A stretch of 64,000 nucleotides of DNA from Inia geoffrensis (lineage: Eukaryota > Chordata > Mammalia > Artiodactyla > Iniidae). Below the pieces are notes generated by a model. It searched no databases. It was not told the DNA's origin and saw nothing but the letters and a program-made list of their open reading frames with translations. A program made the translations under genes and the position numbers. This document shows positions 23,491 through 34,762 of the stretch, in pieces. The stretch's first letter is position 1, and each line of letters begins with the position of its first letter. The DNA lies in NCBI GenBank assembly GCA_036417435.1, contig CM070904.1, positions 46,073,908-46,137,907 on the forward strand, in the 5' to 3' direction.

Positions 23491-24497
23491 TAGCAAAAGT
23501 ATCGACTAGAAGATATTTGGGAATATGGAAGATAAGACAGTCGTTCAACAACTTTTCAGAAAGAAGAATGGATATATCAAAATACAGGTCTAATATATTA
23601 GCCCATGGGTCAACATTTTTCTGGGCCAAAGCACATTAGGCATGAAAGAAATGACAGTTCCCTGAACTAAGGGCGAGGTGGCTGTTCTCTTTCTAGTTCT
23701 GTGGAGGTAAATGCAGTGCTTTCTATAAATTATGTTGCCTTACTTGCTGGAGATACAAAGACCCACATATCACATCCATTTCATCTCCTGGGTTTTATAA
23801 CCTTTATTACTGAGAGCCATTGGCCTGATCTTTATTTGGTTTTGACTACAGACTTGATTTTGATCAGTGTTTTTATGTATGCATAAGCTATGTTTTGAAG
23901 GACTTCTAAGACTTACAAACTAAATAGGATTCCTGATTTTCCCTGTGTACCTGTGTCATTTACATTTTATAATGTTGACAGATGAGAAAATGAACAAAAA
24001 GGGCAAGTTTTCAAAAAATTCAATGAACCTAGTAGCTTTAGACATTTAAGTTAATAAGAATGGGGCTCAAAATGTCACCCCAGCTAGAAATGAAATGACA
24101 AGGGCTATTCAGCCTCATGCTTACAAACTTATACCTATTTTCTAAATTTAAGAGCAAGACCCCACCTCTCACCTCCACGATCTCATTGGTAAACTGGTAT
24201 ACAGTAGAGAAAGAATGCCAAAGCTCTGTACAGTCCATGGCATGTATGGGTTTCTCTGAAATATTATCTGCAATCACATGAGTTAGTGAGGCAGGACCCT
24301 AAGGTGGCTTGTTGCAACAGTCTATATTGAGAACTCAAGTTTTATGCCTCAGAGACTGACAAAGCAATCCACCAATGGTCGGGAGAATGAGGTGCCGAAC
24401 TGGAACTAAATTTCCCTGAATCCCTAGCAGCATGGATGAGTCAACTGTGTCCCCTCTAGTAAAGACCTCGGGAGATCTCTATCCTTGAGGGTTTTTT
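23491..24497. other. Unrecognised DNA
   Basis: No gene or RNA is supported. Around 24395-24480 the phrase 'GGAACTAAATTTCCCTGAAT' recalls the start of the unnamed ancient repeat also seen near 12 kb, but the match is short. Confidence 0.45.
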
Positions 24498-24630
24498 TTT
24501 TACTGTATGATTCCATTTATGTAACATTTTCAAAATGACAAAATTACAGAAATAAGAGGACACATGAATGGTTGTCAGGGGTTAGCATGGTGAGGGGGAG
24601 GAAAGTTATCCTTCAGTTTTTGATTTTCAC
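24498..24630 (+). mobile_element. Short L1 3' UTR fragment
   Basis: 'TACTGTATGATTCCATTTAT', 'TGTAACATTTTCAAAATGAC' and 'GAATGGTTGTCAGGGGTTAG' are shared with the 3' UTR of the L1 at 3410-6490 (compare about 6045-6120), in the same orientation. Confidence 0.75.
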
Positions 24631-24829
24631 AATTGAATCATCATCTGACCTGTTTTGAAGAGGCACTTTTACTTATAAGTGGTATTAACGCTTGGGTTTT
24701 GTGTTCAAAGCCACAAAAATACCCTGTCAATTTTCTTTCATTTATCATAGTCAAAGGTTGAAAATATTTTACCTTATGAATATTTTTTGTCTTCCCCCCC
24801 AACCTATGGACCTCATATTTACATATGGA

Positions 24830-24883
24830 GAGAGATAGATAGATACACACACACGCATATGTGTTATATATATATATATAAAA
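24830..24883. repeat. Compound microsatellite (GATA / CA / TA)
   Basis: Short runs of GATA, then AC, then TA units follow one another over about 54 bases. Confidence 0.9.
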
Positions 24884-26895
24884 ACTCTGAACTATATATC
24901 CACAATATATTTTAAATCGACTTTAAATCCAGTAAAGAAAGTCTCTGTCCCAAATTATCCCTCATTTGTAGTGACGTCACACTGCTACACTAACCATTTT
25001 CAAATGATTTTGCTAAAATTTCTAAAACGATGCAGACCCTAATCTCATTTTGGGAATACCCTCCCTCTTCGAGGATCCAGAGCTCACAGGAGAAGAGTAA
25101 ATTTGTCACATTTTTGTTTGCCTCATTTGGTTGTTGTTTGCCTAGTAAGCTGCAAGTTGCAAGCAAGACTGCAAGGCTTTCCCTGGGCACCGTAGGTGCT
25201 CAATGAATAATTAATCATCAAATGAAGCTGCATCAGTTGCCAGGAGGTTAGCCACCAGGCATCAACTGCTATCCTATGCTGGTTTGAGAGGAAAATAACA
25301 GACTGACATGAAATCGGGTGACTCCTAATGAAATTAGGAGCTTCCTTTAAAGAAAACAGGTCTGCTGTTGGAAGCATTCAATAACAATAACAATAATAGG
25401 AGAAAAAACATAATATCAGCATTTTTTTCAACTTCTCTAAAAGTGAGTTGATAAAACCCACATACTTGTCATTCATAAACGCATTTTCAGACTTTATCAC
25501 TTTCTCAACTTCCTTGATGCTCTTTTGGCAGTTTTATTCTCTTCCCCAACTGTAGAACCTTACAGTGCTGTAGCAGTTTTGAGTTACTGGGTCTTCCTGA
25601 GACATTGATAATTTCCACCTAATATATTGTAGTGCTTTTGACTAGAAAAGGAAAATTGTGGTGTGTCATCATCTTGTCTTTCATTTGCGATTTCATTTGC
25701 AAAATTCTCTTGGTGTACAACTTACTCTGATATTAAGTCAGACAACTTGAATGCCACATTACAACCTGGAAAATCCTAAGATATTCTAAATTACAGCAGG
25801 GAGACCAAATAAAGGATGTACATTTTTGCTAGTCTGTGAGTAGGTCTGGAAGGACGGAGAGGGAGGCAAATATAGAGAAATAATATAAGTGAGAAATTGT
25901 GTTCCTTGAATAAAATTGACATATTGGGGTAACTGTTGAAACTTAAAACGGCCTGGAGATATGAAAAGGCCAGGCAAAGGAAGACTGAAATCAGATAAGT
26001 CTCTTTATCACATAACCAGAAAATGTGGAAAGACAGAGGCAGAGATATTATTACAAGAATATTGAAGAGTTGTCTGAAATATTTTATTACCCCAAAACTT
26101 TTGATTCTTTTGAGTACTTGGGTAGTCAGTTGTATGAGTCACATCATGTCACCTGATATTTCGTCTCACAATCAGGCAGATTTTAATTTCCATTCAGGAA
26201 AAAAGAAGAATAAAATCCATACGAGCCATTCAAAATTGTCTTCTCCTTTGATATATTTTTCTCCACCTCCCACTTTCAATACCCTCTCTCCATCTTTCTT
26301 CTTTTTCATGTTTACTTTTCTGTGGAAAGGATCCTGGCTTTGGGATCCTTGACCTCGGAGTGTGCTGCTCCACTCTCTGTAACTCCTGGATTTCAACTGA
26401 AATCTTTTTCATCTTCTACTCCTTTTGTTCACACTCCAGGCTAATATGCAGAGAAATGCTTGAAGATGAGATTTCTCATTCAGTTTTTACATTAAAGTCA
26501 AAACTTTGTAGAAGTCATTTGAAACTTGCTCTTCATTGTCCCCATGACCCACAGTATTAACCAAACCAAAGGCAGATGAGGAACTGGTGAGATATGCAGA
26601 GATTTTTTCCTTAGAAATAATTTGTAAGAGCATTTGTCTCTCTCTCCCTCTTACCAAATATTGATCTTTAGAGAGTCTTAGAATTCACACATTATTTTCT
26701 TTAAGTAAGTGATAACAATATTATTATAAATTTAGGGCATGTTGATATGTTTAAGTATAAAATAAACATTATCTTACTGAAGCAAGGGTTTAGAAGAGAT
26801 GACCCCAACTTCTTTCTTTCTATTTTTTTTTGTTGTTGTTGTTAGCTGCTTGCAAGCTAGATTTTAATCCAAAGGTAACAAGAGTGCATTGACAG
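24884..26895. other. Unrecognised DNA
   Basis: No gene or named repeat is supported. The 109-codon frame at 26023-26352 is hydrophobic and low-complexity, overlaps minus-strand frames of similar length and has no motif, so it is treated as chance. A perfect CRE-like palindrome GTGACGTCAC is at 24971-24980. Confidence 0.5.
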
Positions 26896-27095
26896 TTTTT
26901 TTTTTTGCGGTACGTGGGCCTCTCACTGTTGTGACCTCTCCCGTTGCGGAGCGCTCCGGATGCGCAGGCTCAGCGGCCATGGCTCACGGGCCCAGCCGCT
27001 CCGCAGCATGTGGGATCTTCCCGGACCGGGGCATGAACCCGCGTCCCCTGCATCAGCAGGCGGACTCGCAACCACTGCGCCACCAGGGAAGCCCC
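26896..27095 (-). mobile_element. CHR-type SINE (cetacean tRNA-derived), antisense
   Basis: The poly-T end at 26896 represents the A-tail. It is followed by the reverse complement of the body, ending at the 5' head 'GGGGCTTCCCTGGTGGCGCAG' read on the minus strand. The GC-rich body contrasts sharply with its surroundings. Two sibling frames across it (81 and 73 codons) are SINE read-through. No clear target duplication was found. Confidence 0.95.
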
Positions 27096-27104
27096 TGTTA
27101 TTTA

Positions 27105-27650
27105 TTTATTTTTTTTACAACTTTATCGAGATGAAATTGATATACAACCCACGGACCTATTTAAAATGTACAATTTGCTGAGTGTTTACATATGAATACA
27201 CCCACGAAAGCATCACCACAATCAAGATAATGAATATTTTCATTATCCTAAACTTTTCTCATGCTCCTTCTTAATCCATCTTTCCTTCCACCCCTGCCTC
27301 CCGGCAATCACCGATCAGCTTTCTGTCACTATAGGTGAGTTTGCATCTACTAGAGTTTTTGAGAGTCATCCATATTGCTGCTGGAATCAATAGTTTGTTG
27401 TTTATTTTTATCACAGGGTATTATTGTTTATCCATTCACCTGTTCCTGAACATTTGGGTTGATTCCAGTTTTTATTACAAATAAATTTCTGTGAACATTC
27501 ATATGCAAACCTTTGGGTAGACATATACCTTCATGGGTGTGTAGTGGTTTCTTATTGTGGTTTTAATTGGAAACGCCCTGGTAACTAATGATGCAGAGCA
27601 TCTTTTCATGTGCTCATTGGCCATTCTTTTGTTTTCTTTTATGACCAACT
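27105..27650 (-). mobile_element. L1 3' end, first of four in a row, antisense
   Basis: It starts 'TTTACAACTTTATCGAGATG' and passes through 'AATACACCCACGAAAGCATC', 'GGCAATCACCGATCAGCTTT' and 'TTATTGTGGTTTTAATTGGA', ending at 'CATTGGCCATTCTTTTGTTT'. It contains antisense 3' UTR plus the last part of ORF2. Confidence 0.85.
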
Positions 27651-27654
27651 TCTC

Positions 27655-28008
27655 TCTTTTTTATGAACTTTGTTGAGGTTCATTTTACTGTAACATTCAC
27701 ACATTTAAAGTATACAACTCAAGGATTTTTGGTATATTCACAGTTGTGTGACCATCACCACAGTCAAGCTTAGAATATTTTCATCAACCCCAAATAAGTG
27801 AAATATTCTTTAGCTATAACATTCCAACCTTCCACACCTCCAGCCCCACCACAAGGCAACCACTTATCTACTTTCTAACTATATTTGCCTATTCTGGACA
27901 TTTCATGGAAATCAGATCATATAATACATGGTCTTTTGTGACTGATTTCTTTCACTCAGCTGTTTTTATGGTTCACCCATGTTGAAGCACACATCAGTCT
28001 TTCATTGT
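27655..28008 (-). mobile_element. L1 3' end, second of four, antisense
   Basis: A new antisense tail begins ('TATGAACTTTGTTGAGGTTC') and re-runs the same landmarks: 'GTGTGACCATCACCACAGTC', 'GGCAACCACTTATCTACTTT', 'TTGTGACTGATTTCTTTCAC'. Because the landmark series restarts, it is an independent copy rather than a continuation. Confidence 0.85.
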
Positions 28009-28014
28009 TTTTCA

Positions 28015-28520
28015 TTTGTTAAACTGAGATAAAAATCCACATAACATAAAATTAACCATTTTAAAGTGTTCAATTCAGTGTCCCTTAGTATATTCACAAT
28101 GTTGTACAACCATCAATACTCTCTAATTCCAGAACATTTCCATTACTCCAAAGGGAAACTCCTTCCCCATTAGCAGTCACTCCCCAATCCCCTCAACCCC
28201 CAGTTTCTGATAACCACTAGCCTGCTTTCTGTCTGCATGGATTTGCCTATTTGGATATTCCATATAAATAGAACAAGCATATATGGATTTTTCTATCTCT
28301 CCCTTCTTTTACTCAGCCTAATGTTTTCTAGGTTCATGCATGTGGCAGCATGTATCCGTACTTCATGCCTTTTTATAGCCAAATAATATTCCATTGTAGA
28401 TAAATCACATTTGTTTATCCATTCAGCCAATGATAGACACTTGGGTAGTTTGCACTTTTTGGTTATTATGAATACTGCTGCTATGGACATTCATGTACAA
28501 GATTTCGTTTGGACACCTTT
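28015..28520 (-). mobile_element. L1 3' end, third of four, antisense
   Basis: The landmark series starts a third time: 'TTAAACTGAGATAAAAATCC', 'TTGTACAACCATCAATACTC', 'CCATTAGCAGTCACTCCCCA', 'GGATTTGCCTATTTGGATAT', and on into antisense ORF2 ('TTATGAATACTGCTGCTATG'). Confidence 0.9.
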
Positions 28521-28690
28521 TTTTCAGCCTTACTGAAGGATAATTGACAAATAGAATTGTAAGATATTTAAAGTGCACATCATGATTATTTGATACACAT
28601 ATGAATTGTGAAAGGATTCCTCCTATCTAATTAATATATCCATCACTTCACATACTTATCTTTTTGTGTGTGTGAGAACATCTAAGTTAT
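28521..28690 (-). mobile_element. L1 3' end, fourth of four, antisense
   Basis: A fourth tail ('CAGCCTTACTGAAGGATAAT', 'TTAATATATCCATCACTTCA', 'TTTTGTGTGTGTGAGAACAT') of L1MA/L1MB-type 3' UTR lies directly before an ORF2 block. It may be the 3' end of the same element as 28691-30445 with the ORF2 C-terminus deleted. Confidence 0.8.
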
Positions 28691-30445
28691 ATATATATAA
28701 CATTATGTCATCTGCAAATAGAGACAGTTTTACTTCTTTCTGATTTGGATGAATCTTATTTATATTTTTTGCCTAATTGCTCTATCTAGGACTTCTAATA
28801 CTATGTTGATTAAAAGTGCTGAGAGTGGGTATCCTTGTCTTCTTCCTGATCTTAGAGGAAAAACGCTCAGTTTTTTTACCACTGAACATGTTAGTTGTGG
28901 ATGGTTATATATGGCTTTTATTAAATTGAGGTTAATTTCTTCTATGCTCAGTTTGTTAAGAGTTTTTATCATAAATGGATGTTGAAATTTGTCAAATTAA
29001 CTTTCTGCATCTATTGAGATTGATCAATGATTTTTTTCCTTCATTTTGTAAATCTGATGACTGATTGATTTGCAAACTTTGAACTATCCTTGCATCCCTG
29101 GAATAAATCCCACTGGATCATAGTAAATGATCATTTTAATGTATTGTTGAATTCAGTCTGCTGATATTTTGTTGAGGATATTTGCATCTATGCTCATCAG
29201 GGATATTGACCTATAATATTCTTTCTTTGTAGCCTTCTTGGCTGATTTTAGTATCAGAGTAATGCTGGCCTCATAAAAGAAGTTTGGAAATTTCCCTCCT
29301 CTTCCATTTTGGAAGAGTTTGAAAATAATTGGTATTAATTTTTCTTAAAATGTTTCATAGAATTCACCAGTGACTCCATCTTGTCTTGGCTTTTGTTTAT
29401 TGAGACTTTTTTGATTACTGTCTACATCTCTTTACTAGTAGTCTGTTTGGATTTTCTGTTTCTTCATTATTTAGTCCTGATAGGTTGCATGTTTCTAGGA
29501 ATTTATCCATTTCTTCTATGTAGTCCAATTTGTGGGCATATAATTGTTCATAGTAGTCTCTTATGACGCTTTGTGTTTATGTGCTCTCAGTTGTAATATA
29601 TCCTCTTTCATTTCTGACTTTATTTGAGTCCTTTCTCTTTTTTTCTTGGTAACTCTAGCAAAAGGTTGGTTTATTTTGTTCATCTTAAAAAATGCCTCCT
29701 AGTTTTACTGATCTTTTTATTGTCTATTTAATTTATATTTCATTGTATTTCCACAATTATCTTTGTTATTTCCATCCTTCTACTAAATTGGGTATTATTA
29801 TTATTATTTTCACCTAGATCCTTGATGTGTAAAGTTAGGTTGTTTATTTGAGCTCTTATTTTTTTCTTAATGTTGGCATTTATCATGTAAATATACTTCT
29901 TAGATCTGTTTTTGCTGCATATCATAAATTTTATTGTATTTCCATTTTTATTTATTTCAAGGTTTTTTTTAGTTTCTCTTTTCATATTCTTTGACCTATT
30001 GGTTGTTTAGTAGCATGTTGCTTAATCTCCACATATTAATTCAGATTGTGAATTTTCCAGTTTTCTGTGTTTTTTTTTTTCTCCAGTTTTCTTATAACTG
30101 ATTTCTAGTTTCATATCATGGTGGTTGGAAGAGTTGCTTAAATTTCAATCTTCTTAAATTTATCAAGATTTGTTTTGTGGCTTAACATATGATCTATTCT
30201 GGAGAAAGTTTTATGTGCACTTTAGAAGAATGGGTATTCTGCTGCAGTTGGATGGAATGTTCTGTAAATAAATATCTGTTAAACCCATCTGGTCTAACAT
30301 ATAGTTTAAAACCAATGTTTCCTTATTGATTTTCTGTTTCTATGATCTAACCATTGTTAACCATTTTGTCTCTATGACATAACAATTGAGGCATCAAAGT
30401 CTTCCTCACTATTATTGCAATCTTGTCAATTTCTCTCTTAACTCA
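28691..30445 (-). mobile_element. L1 ORF2 block (RT to endonuclease), antisense, decayed
   Basis: Read antisense, the sequence runs from the reverse-transcriptase palm ('TCATCTGCAAATAGAGACAG', complement of the FADD-region codons, at about 28708) through the fingers. The short minus frame 28760-28972 contains the RQGYPLS motif. It continues to the linker and endonuclease region near 30300-30445 ('TCACTATTATTGCAATCTTG'). Stops and frameshifts are frequent; the longest remaining minus frame is 81 codons. It is an L1M-class element by divergence. Confidence 0.88.
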
Positions 30446-30879
30446 CAACTCTCACGTTGTGCATTTTTTCAGTCAACAGCCTGTTGTACAGTAAACTTTT
30501 TAAGGTTTAAAATTAGTTCATATCACTATTTAGAAAATTGGATTATTGAGTTTTGTCATCTCAATAAATTTAATTGTATGCATGTTAGCAGAGAAGTAAC
30601 AAAATAAGGAAGGAAAAGAAATAAAATCTTTATTGCATTGGGACACTGCTGCTAATGACTAATTTCATGTTTACAGTTGCAAATCTCTGCAACACTCCAC
30701 CAGACATGGACTGCATTGAAATAAGGATGCTCCACTGAAATAAGGATCAATTTTGAATTGTTTTCCCTGAAAGTCTCTTATTTAGCTCTGGAAATGAGTT
30801 TGGTGAGATCAAGGGCTAAGCCTAGGTGAACTGTTTCTGTTTAATGCCATGCCAGATACTCATGTTCAGAATGCTGGCC

Positions 30880-31083
30880 ACCCTCTTTCTCTTCTCTTTC
30901 TCTCTCTCTTTCATCTTTCCTGTTTCTGCTCTTTTTCTGTCTTTCTCTCACTCTGACTTTCTCTGCCTTTCAGGCTCTGTTTCAGCCCCTTACCTTCTTG
31001 TGTTTACTCTTTCTATGTCTCATTCTCCCAGTCTCTTTGCTTCCTCTCTCTCTCCATTCCTCTATTTTTTGTCCTCTTCTTGA
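30880..31083. repeat. C/T-rich polypyrimidine tract
   Basis: About 200 bases are dominated by CT and TTTC units with few purines. The 85-codon Leu/Ser/Phe frame across it (30826-31083) is a composition artefact. Confidence 0.85.
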
Positions 31084-33189
31084 CCCCTGAATCCACAGAA
31101 GTCACACAAATTCCATAGCTGTAGCTCTGCCTCTACATTGTAACTTTCAATATTTTATTAGGAAACCAAACTGAGAGCTGCCTAACGATCCCAGGAGAAG
31201 ATTCTCCCAATTTAACATAACCTCTAAACAACATTTGAGAGGCAATTTCATAGGACCACAGTGGAGTGGGTACTGCAAAGTCATCGGTGCAGGGGCAGTT
31301 TAAAGGTAACATACATTTTGGTTCCTCCTCTTTGCTTTTAGCACAGCCATGGGGTCCTGCAGGCATTTGCTCCTGGTACTGCAGGCTTCTCACTTTCATT
31401 TTTATTAAAAAACTAACAAGGAGCATTAAGCAGCTCCCTGCTTAATTTCCCATAGAAAAGCAATAGTTTCAAGCAGCCCACTGGTGGAGGGATATTGAAA
31501 GGCAAAACGCACAGCTGTGCCAAATGTATGCGGCAGAGAAAAAAGGGTTTCATAATATGACAGGTTAATACCATGGGTTTTTATTTCATTTGCCACTGAA
31601 ACAGCTAATCAGAGAGAACTGGACTGGCAAAAGGAGAGGTGAAACTGGGTAGTTCTTAAGAGACAAAGGATATTGCTTGTCCATGTTCTATGGTTTTAAT
31701 ATTATGCTAGTGAAAAGCGGAAGAATCCACCAAAAGTTACCTCACTGGAGAGACTTGCCCTGACCTGCCATCACTTATCTGAGCCATCTAGAAGTTCCTA
31801 CACAGAGACCCCTAGTGAGCCATAGTTCCACCCAGCCACATGCACAGGGCCTACCTCTTTCCCAACCCATGAAAACAAAATTATATTAAGGCAAAACTAG
31901 AACAGATCACACAAAGGAAATCTTTAAAGCTTTATATTAGTCTGAACACTTGACTTCTCTTTAGCTTTGGGTAAATGGACACATAGTAATGTGAATGATT
32001 ACACAAAAGAGAATGCCCTAAGCACAGATTTCATGAAATCCCTGTACAAGCCAAGCAACATGTCAGATGACCAGCTTAGCCTAGCCCAGCATTATAGGAA
32101 AACACTCTCTTAATTATATTTTTAACGCATGTAGCTCTTAAACCAATCCTACCTCCTTAGGCCAGGTTGCCATAATAACCCTTCCTTCTCTTTAGTTCAT
32201 AATATGTATATCCTAGTGAAAAGCCATATAATGAATAATGATGCTTTCATATAGGAAACCTGGCAAAACCTCTCAAAGATATTTGAGATCTTAGGTAAAG
32301 GTGCAATTATGATGTTCATACCAGTCAGGTCTTTTTTTTCCTCCTAAAGAGCAAGACTTTGTCAAAAAATAACTATCAATGTCAAAACAAATATTGACAA
32401 ATAGGCTCTGAACTGTCTCTTTTGGAATTTTCCCCTTCACTTTAAATGAATTTTTGCTTGGCCCCTGGCCACATTCTAACATCACTATTCAAGTCCTAGC
32501 ATTCAATTTCTGAAGTCCAGATCCCCTGTTGCCTAGTTGTCTTTAGAATACACCTATGAAGCTTTGACAGACATATTCTGGTTTTCACACAGTAGAAGAA
32601 GGGTCAAAGGATTAAGGTGTGAAAGAGACCACAATCCATGTATCTGAAGAAAGCAAGGTACTAGAAGGATCCAAAGCAGTAGAAAGTTTGTCACAGAGTA
32701 CAGGAAGGAGACATTTTCCATTCATTTGTTTACTTATAGCTCAGGGAACAATTTCCTTGCTTTCAAATTAAATCATTTTTACTCTGCTTCCCTAGGCAAG
32801 CAACATGAAGGAATCATCTGAGGATCGGAATGATGCTTTCAACAATAAATTGAAGATGGCCACTTATCAATGACTACTTTCATACAGGTTCTTCCTCTGT
32901 TAGCTAAGGCAACAGAGGCTAGCTTTCCAAGATAGTAACAAAAATAAAATAAAGAAGAAGGAAAAGAAAGGTAAAAGGAAAATATATCAATAGAAAAAAA
33001 CATTAAAAGACTGATCTAAGGGGAAAGGCTATTATATTTCCAGAGGAGGGAGTAAATAGGTCACTTGTAGTTTTGTTAAGGAGAAACATGATATATGAAT
33101 GACTCTGAAGTGATGCTTCCATTTATTCTGGTGAAATGGAGGTATGTGTGTATCATGCAGCACCTGAACACTGAACCCAGAACACACAT

Positions 33190-33252
33190 GGATATTTGCT
33201 GTCATTTGGTGAGTGTCTACTGCATGTCAGGTACCATATTAAGTGTTTTGTA
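33190..33252 (+). repeat. MIR SINE 5' fragment
   Basis: 'TCATTTGGTGAGTGTCTACT' followed by 'GCATGTCAGGTACCATATTA' and 'AGTGTTTTG' matches the start of the MIR body. It is cut off by an A17 run at 33252-33268. Confidence 0.65.
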
Positions 33253-33516
33253 AAAAAAAAAAAAAAAATGAAATTCAAAATCTTGTTTAATGTTTGAGAT
33301 GACTTAGGTCAATAAGAATAGCTGGGGAATATTTGAATGTTAAGCCTTATATCTAAAATATGGTTACTGCAAAGTTACAGCTCTTCCTACTTCAATTTTC
33401 TTCTCTCCTAGTCCTTGCTATTGTCCCTTTGTTACTGACTGTTCCTCCATCCCTTCCTTTGTAACAACACATAATCCACATGCTGTTGAAAGTCCTCAGT
33501 CCAACTCCAGACAGCA

Positions 33517-33660
33517 CAGTTGAGTCTTTTTCCCCAGCTTTACTGGGGTATAATTGATGAATAAAATTGAGAATTTATTTTAAGTTCGGAGAATAAAAAA
33601 TAAAGGTTTACAATGAAATGTATTCCCATGTATCCTTTCACCTTCTATTTCCCCCTTTCT
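33517..33660 (-). mobile_element. Short L1 3' UTR tail, antisense
   Basis: 'CAGCTTTACTGGGGTATAAT' and 'TGATGAATAAAATTGAGAAT' match the antisense L1 terminus; the part after about 33600 is less clear. Confidence 0.6.
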
Positions 33661-33710
33661 CCTTTTTGTCAATAAATGTTAACAGGCTGATGGTGCTGAT
33701 TCACATGCCT

Positions 33711-33757
33711 AAAGTATTCATTTATTTCTGCTGAAGAGCTACAACAATGAATACTTT
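33711..33757. repeat. 12-bp inverted repeat with 23-base spacer
   Basis: AAAGTATTCATT and AATGAATACTTT are perfect complements. They lie in otherwise non-repetitive DNA. Confidence 0.8.
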
Positions 33758-34550
33758 CAAAGCTCAGCTTGTGTCTTTAATTTAAATAATAAATGCTACG
33801 AAATAAATAAATCACATTCTGATTCACTTCAGGTTAAAATGGCTCCAGCAACACAGAGGTATATCTGGACACTCTCAAAGTTCCTCTCCATTTCTAAATA
33901 CACTGAGACTGAAAATAGCTTTATCTCCTTGAACACAGGTAAAAGAATGTTCATGATTAAACCCTACAGTTTATTTACTTTTAATTATGTTTGTCTCTGC
34001 AGATTGCCTTTTCCTTACCTTTTCAATGCCTGACTCTGAAGGCATCCTGTGTTTTACAGGCCAAAGTGTCTTTATAAACTTTCGTCAAGTGGGTTTTAGT
34101 TGTTCTCCTGATGAGGACATATTCATCGAGAGAAAGCCAATAGGACAAGAGTAACTGAACTAGCAGCATTATAAGTGATTCCAGTTTGACAAAGTCAAAA
34201 TAGAGAGCTTCTGTCACTTTACAGTCTGTATTTTAGTTTTATTTCTTCTGGCTTACGCTTATATATAAAAATGTAACATATAGGAAATGAGTCAGCATTT
34301 GGAAAAATCTAAAGTGACTGGCTTATTCTCTAGAGAAAAAAATATTGCCCTGTATTGTTGGAAATGACACCAATAATGATAGGAGAGCATACAGTATGCA
34401 TTTTGTTATAACAGAGAAGACTAAAGTAAACCCTTTGAAAACTAAACAGAAGCAGAAAGCTTTATTACACTTTTCTTCCTAATATACTTTATTTTTTTTT
34501 GCTATATTCTCCCAAATCAAAATCTAAATCTTAGTTCAAAAGTACAATTT

Positions 34551-34762
34551 GGGGGCTTCCCTGGTGGCACAGTTGTTGAGAGTCTGCCTGCTGATGCAGG
34601 GGACACGGGTTCATGCCCCAGTCCGGGAAGATCCCACATGCCGCGGAGCGGCTGGGCCCAATGAGCCATGGCCGCTGAGCCTGCACGTCCAGAGCCTGTG
34701 CTCCGCAATGGCTGAGGGCACAACAGTGAGAGGCCCGCATACCGCCAAAAAAAAAAAAAAAA
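34551..34762 (+). mobile_element. CHR-type SINE (cetacean tRNA-derived), sense
   Basis: The complete body runs from 'GGGGCTTCCCTGGTGGCACAG' to an A16 tail. The B-box-like 'GGGTTCATGCC' differs from the usual GGTTCGTGCC by CpG decay. AAAAGTAC occurs just upstream (34538-34545) and overlapping the tail end (34759-34766). This may be a target duplication, although five bases separate it from the SINE head. Frames of 90-112 codons on both strands are SINE read-through. Confidence 0.95.

Larger units (their letters stand above)
30446..34550. other. Mostly unique-looking DNA
   Basis: No exon or RNA gene was seen. It contains a pyrimidine tract, a small MIR piece and a short L1 tail (listed separately). 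Segments near 31140-31560 and 33690-33840 are repeat-free with balanced base composition and could be conserved non-coding DNA. The 97-codon minus frame at 31133-31426 has no recognisable domain. Confidence 0.5.

Noticed and set aside
26023..26352. 109-codon frame with overlapping minus-strand frames
   Set aside because: Low-complexity Ser/Phe/Pro composition, equal-length frames on the opposite strand and no motif; most likely chance.
26896..27095. tRNA gene
   Set aside because: The tRNA-like head and B-box belong to CHR SINEs (here and at the five other copies); there is no intact cloverleaf or anticodon arm, and a poly-A tail is attached.
30826..31083. 85-codon Leu/Ser/Phe frame resembling a signal or membrane peptide
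   Set aside because: Produced by a polypyrimidine tract; composition alone explains it.
31133..31426. 97-codon minus-strand frame in unique DNA
   Set aside because: No domain, start context or splice signal recognisable; kept only as part of a possible conserved non-coding segment.
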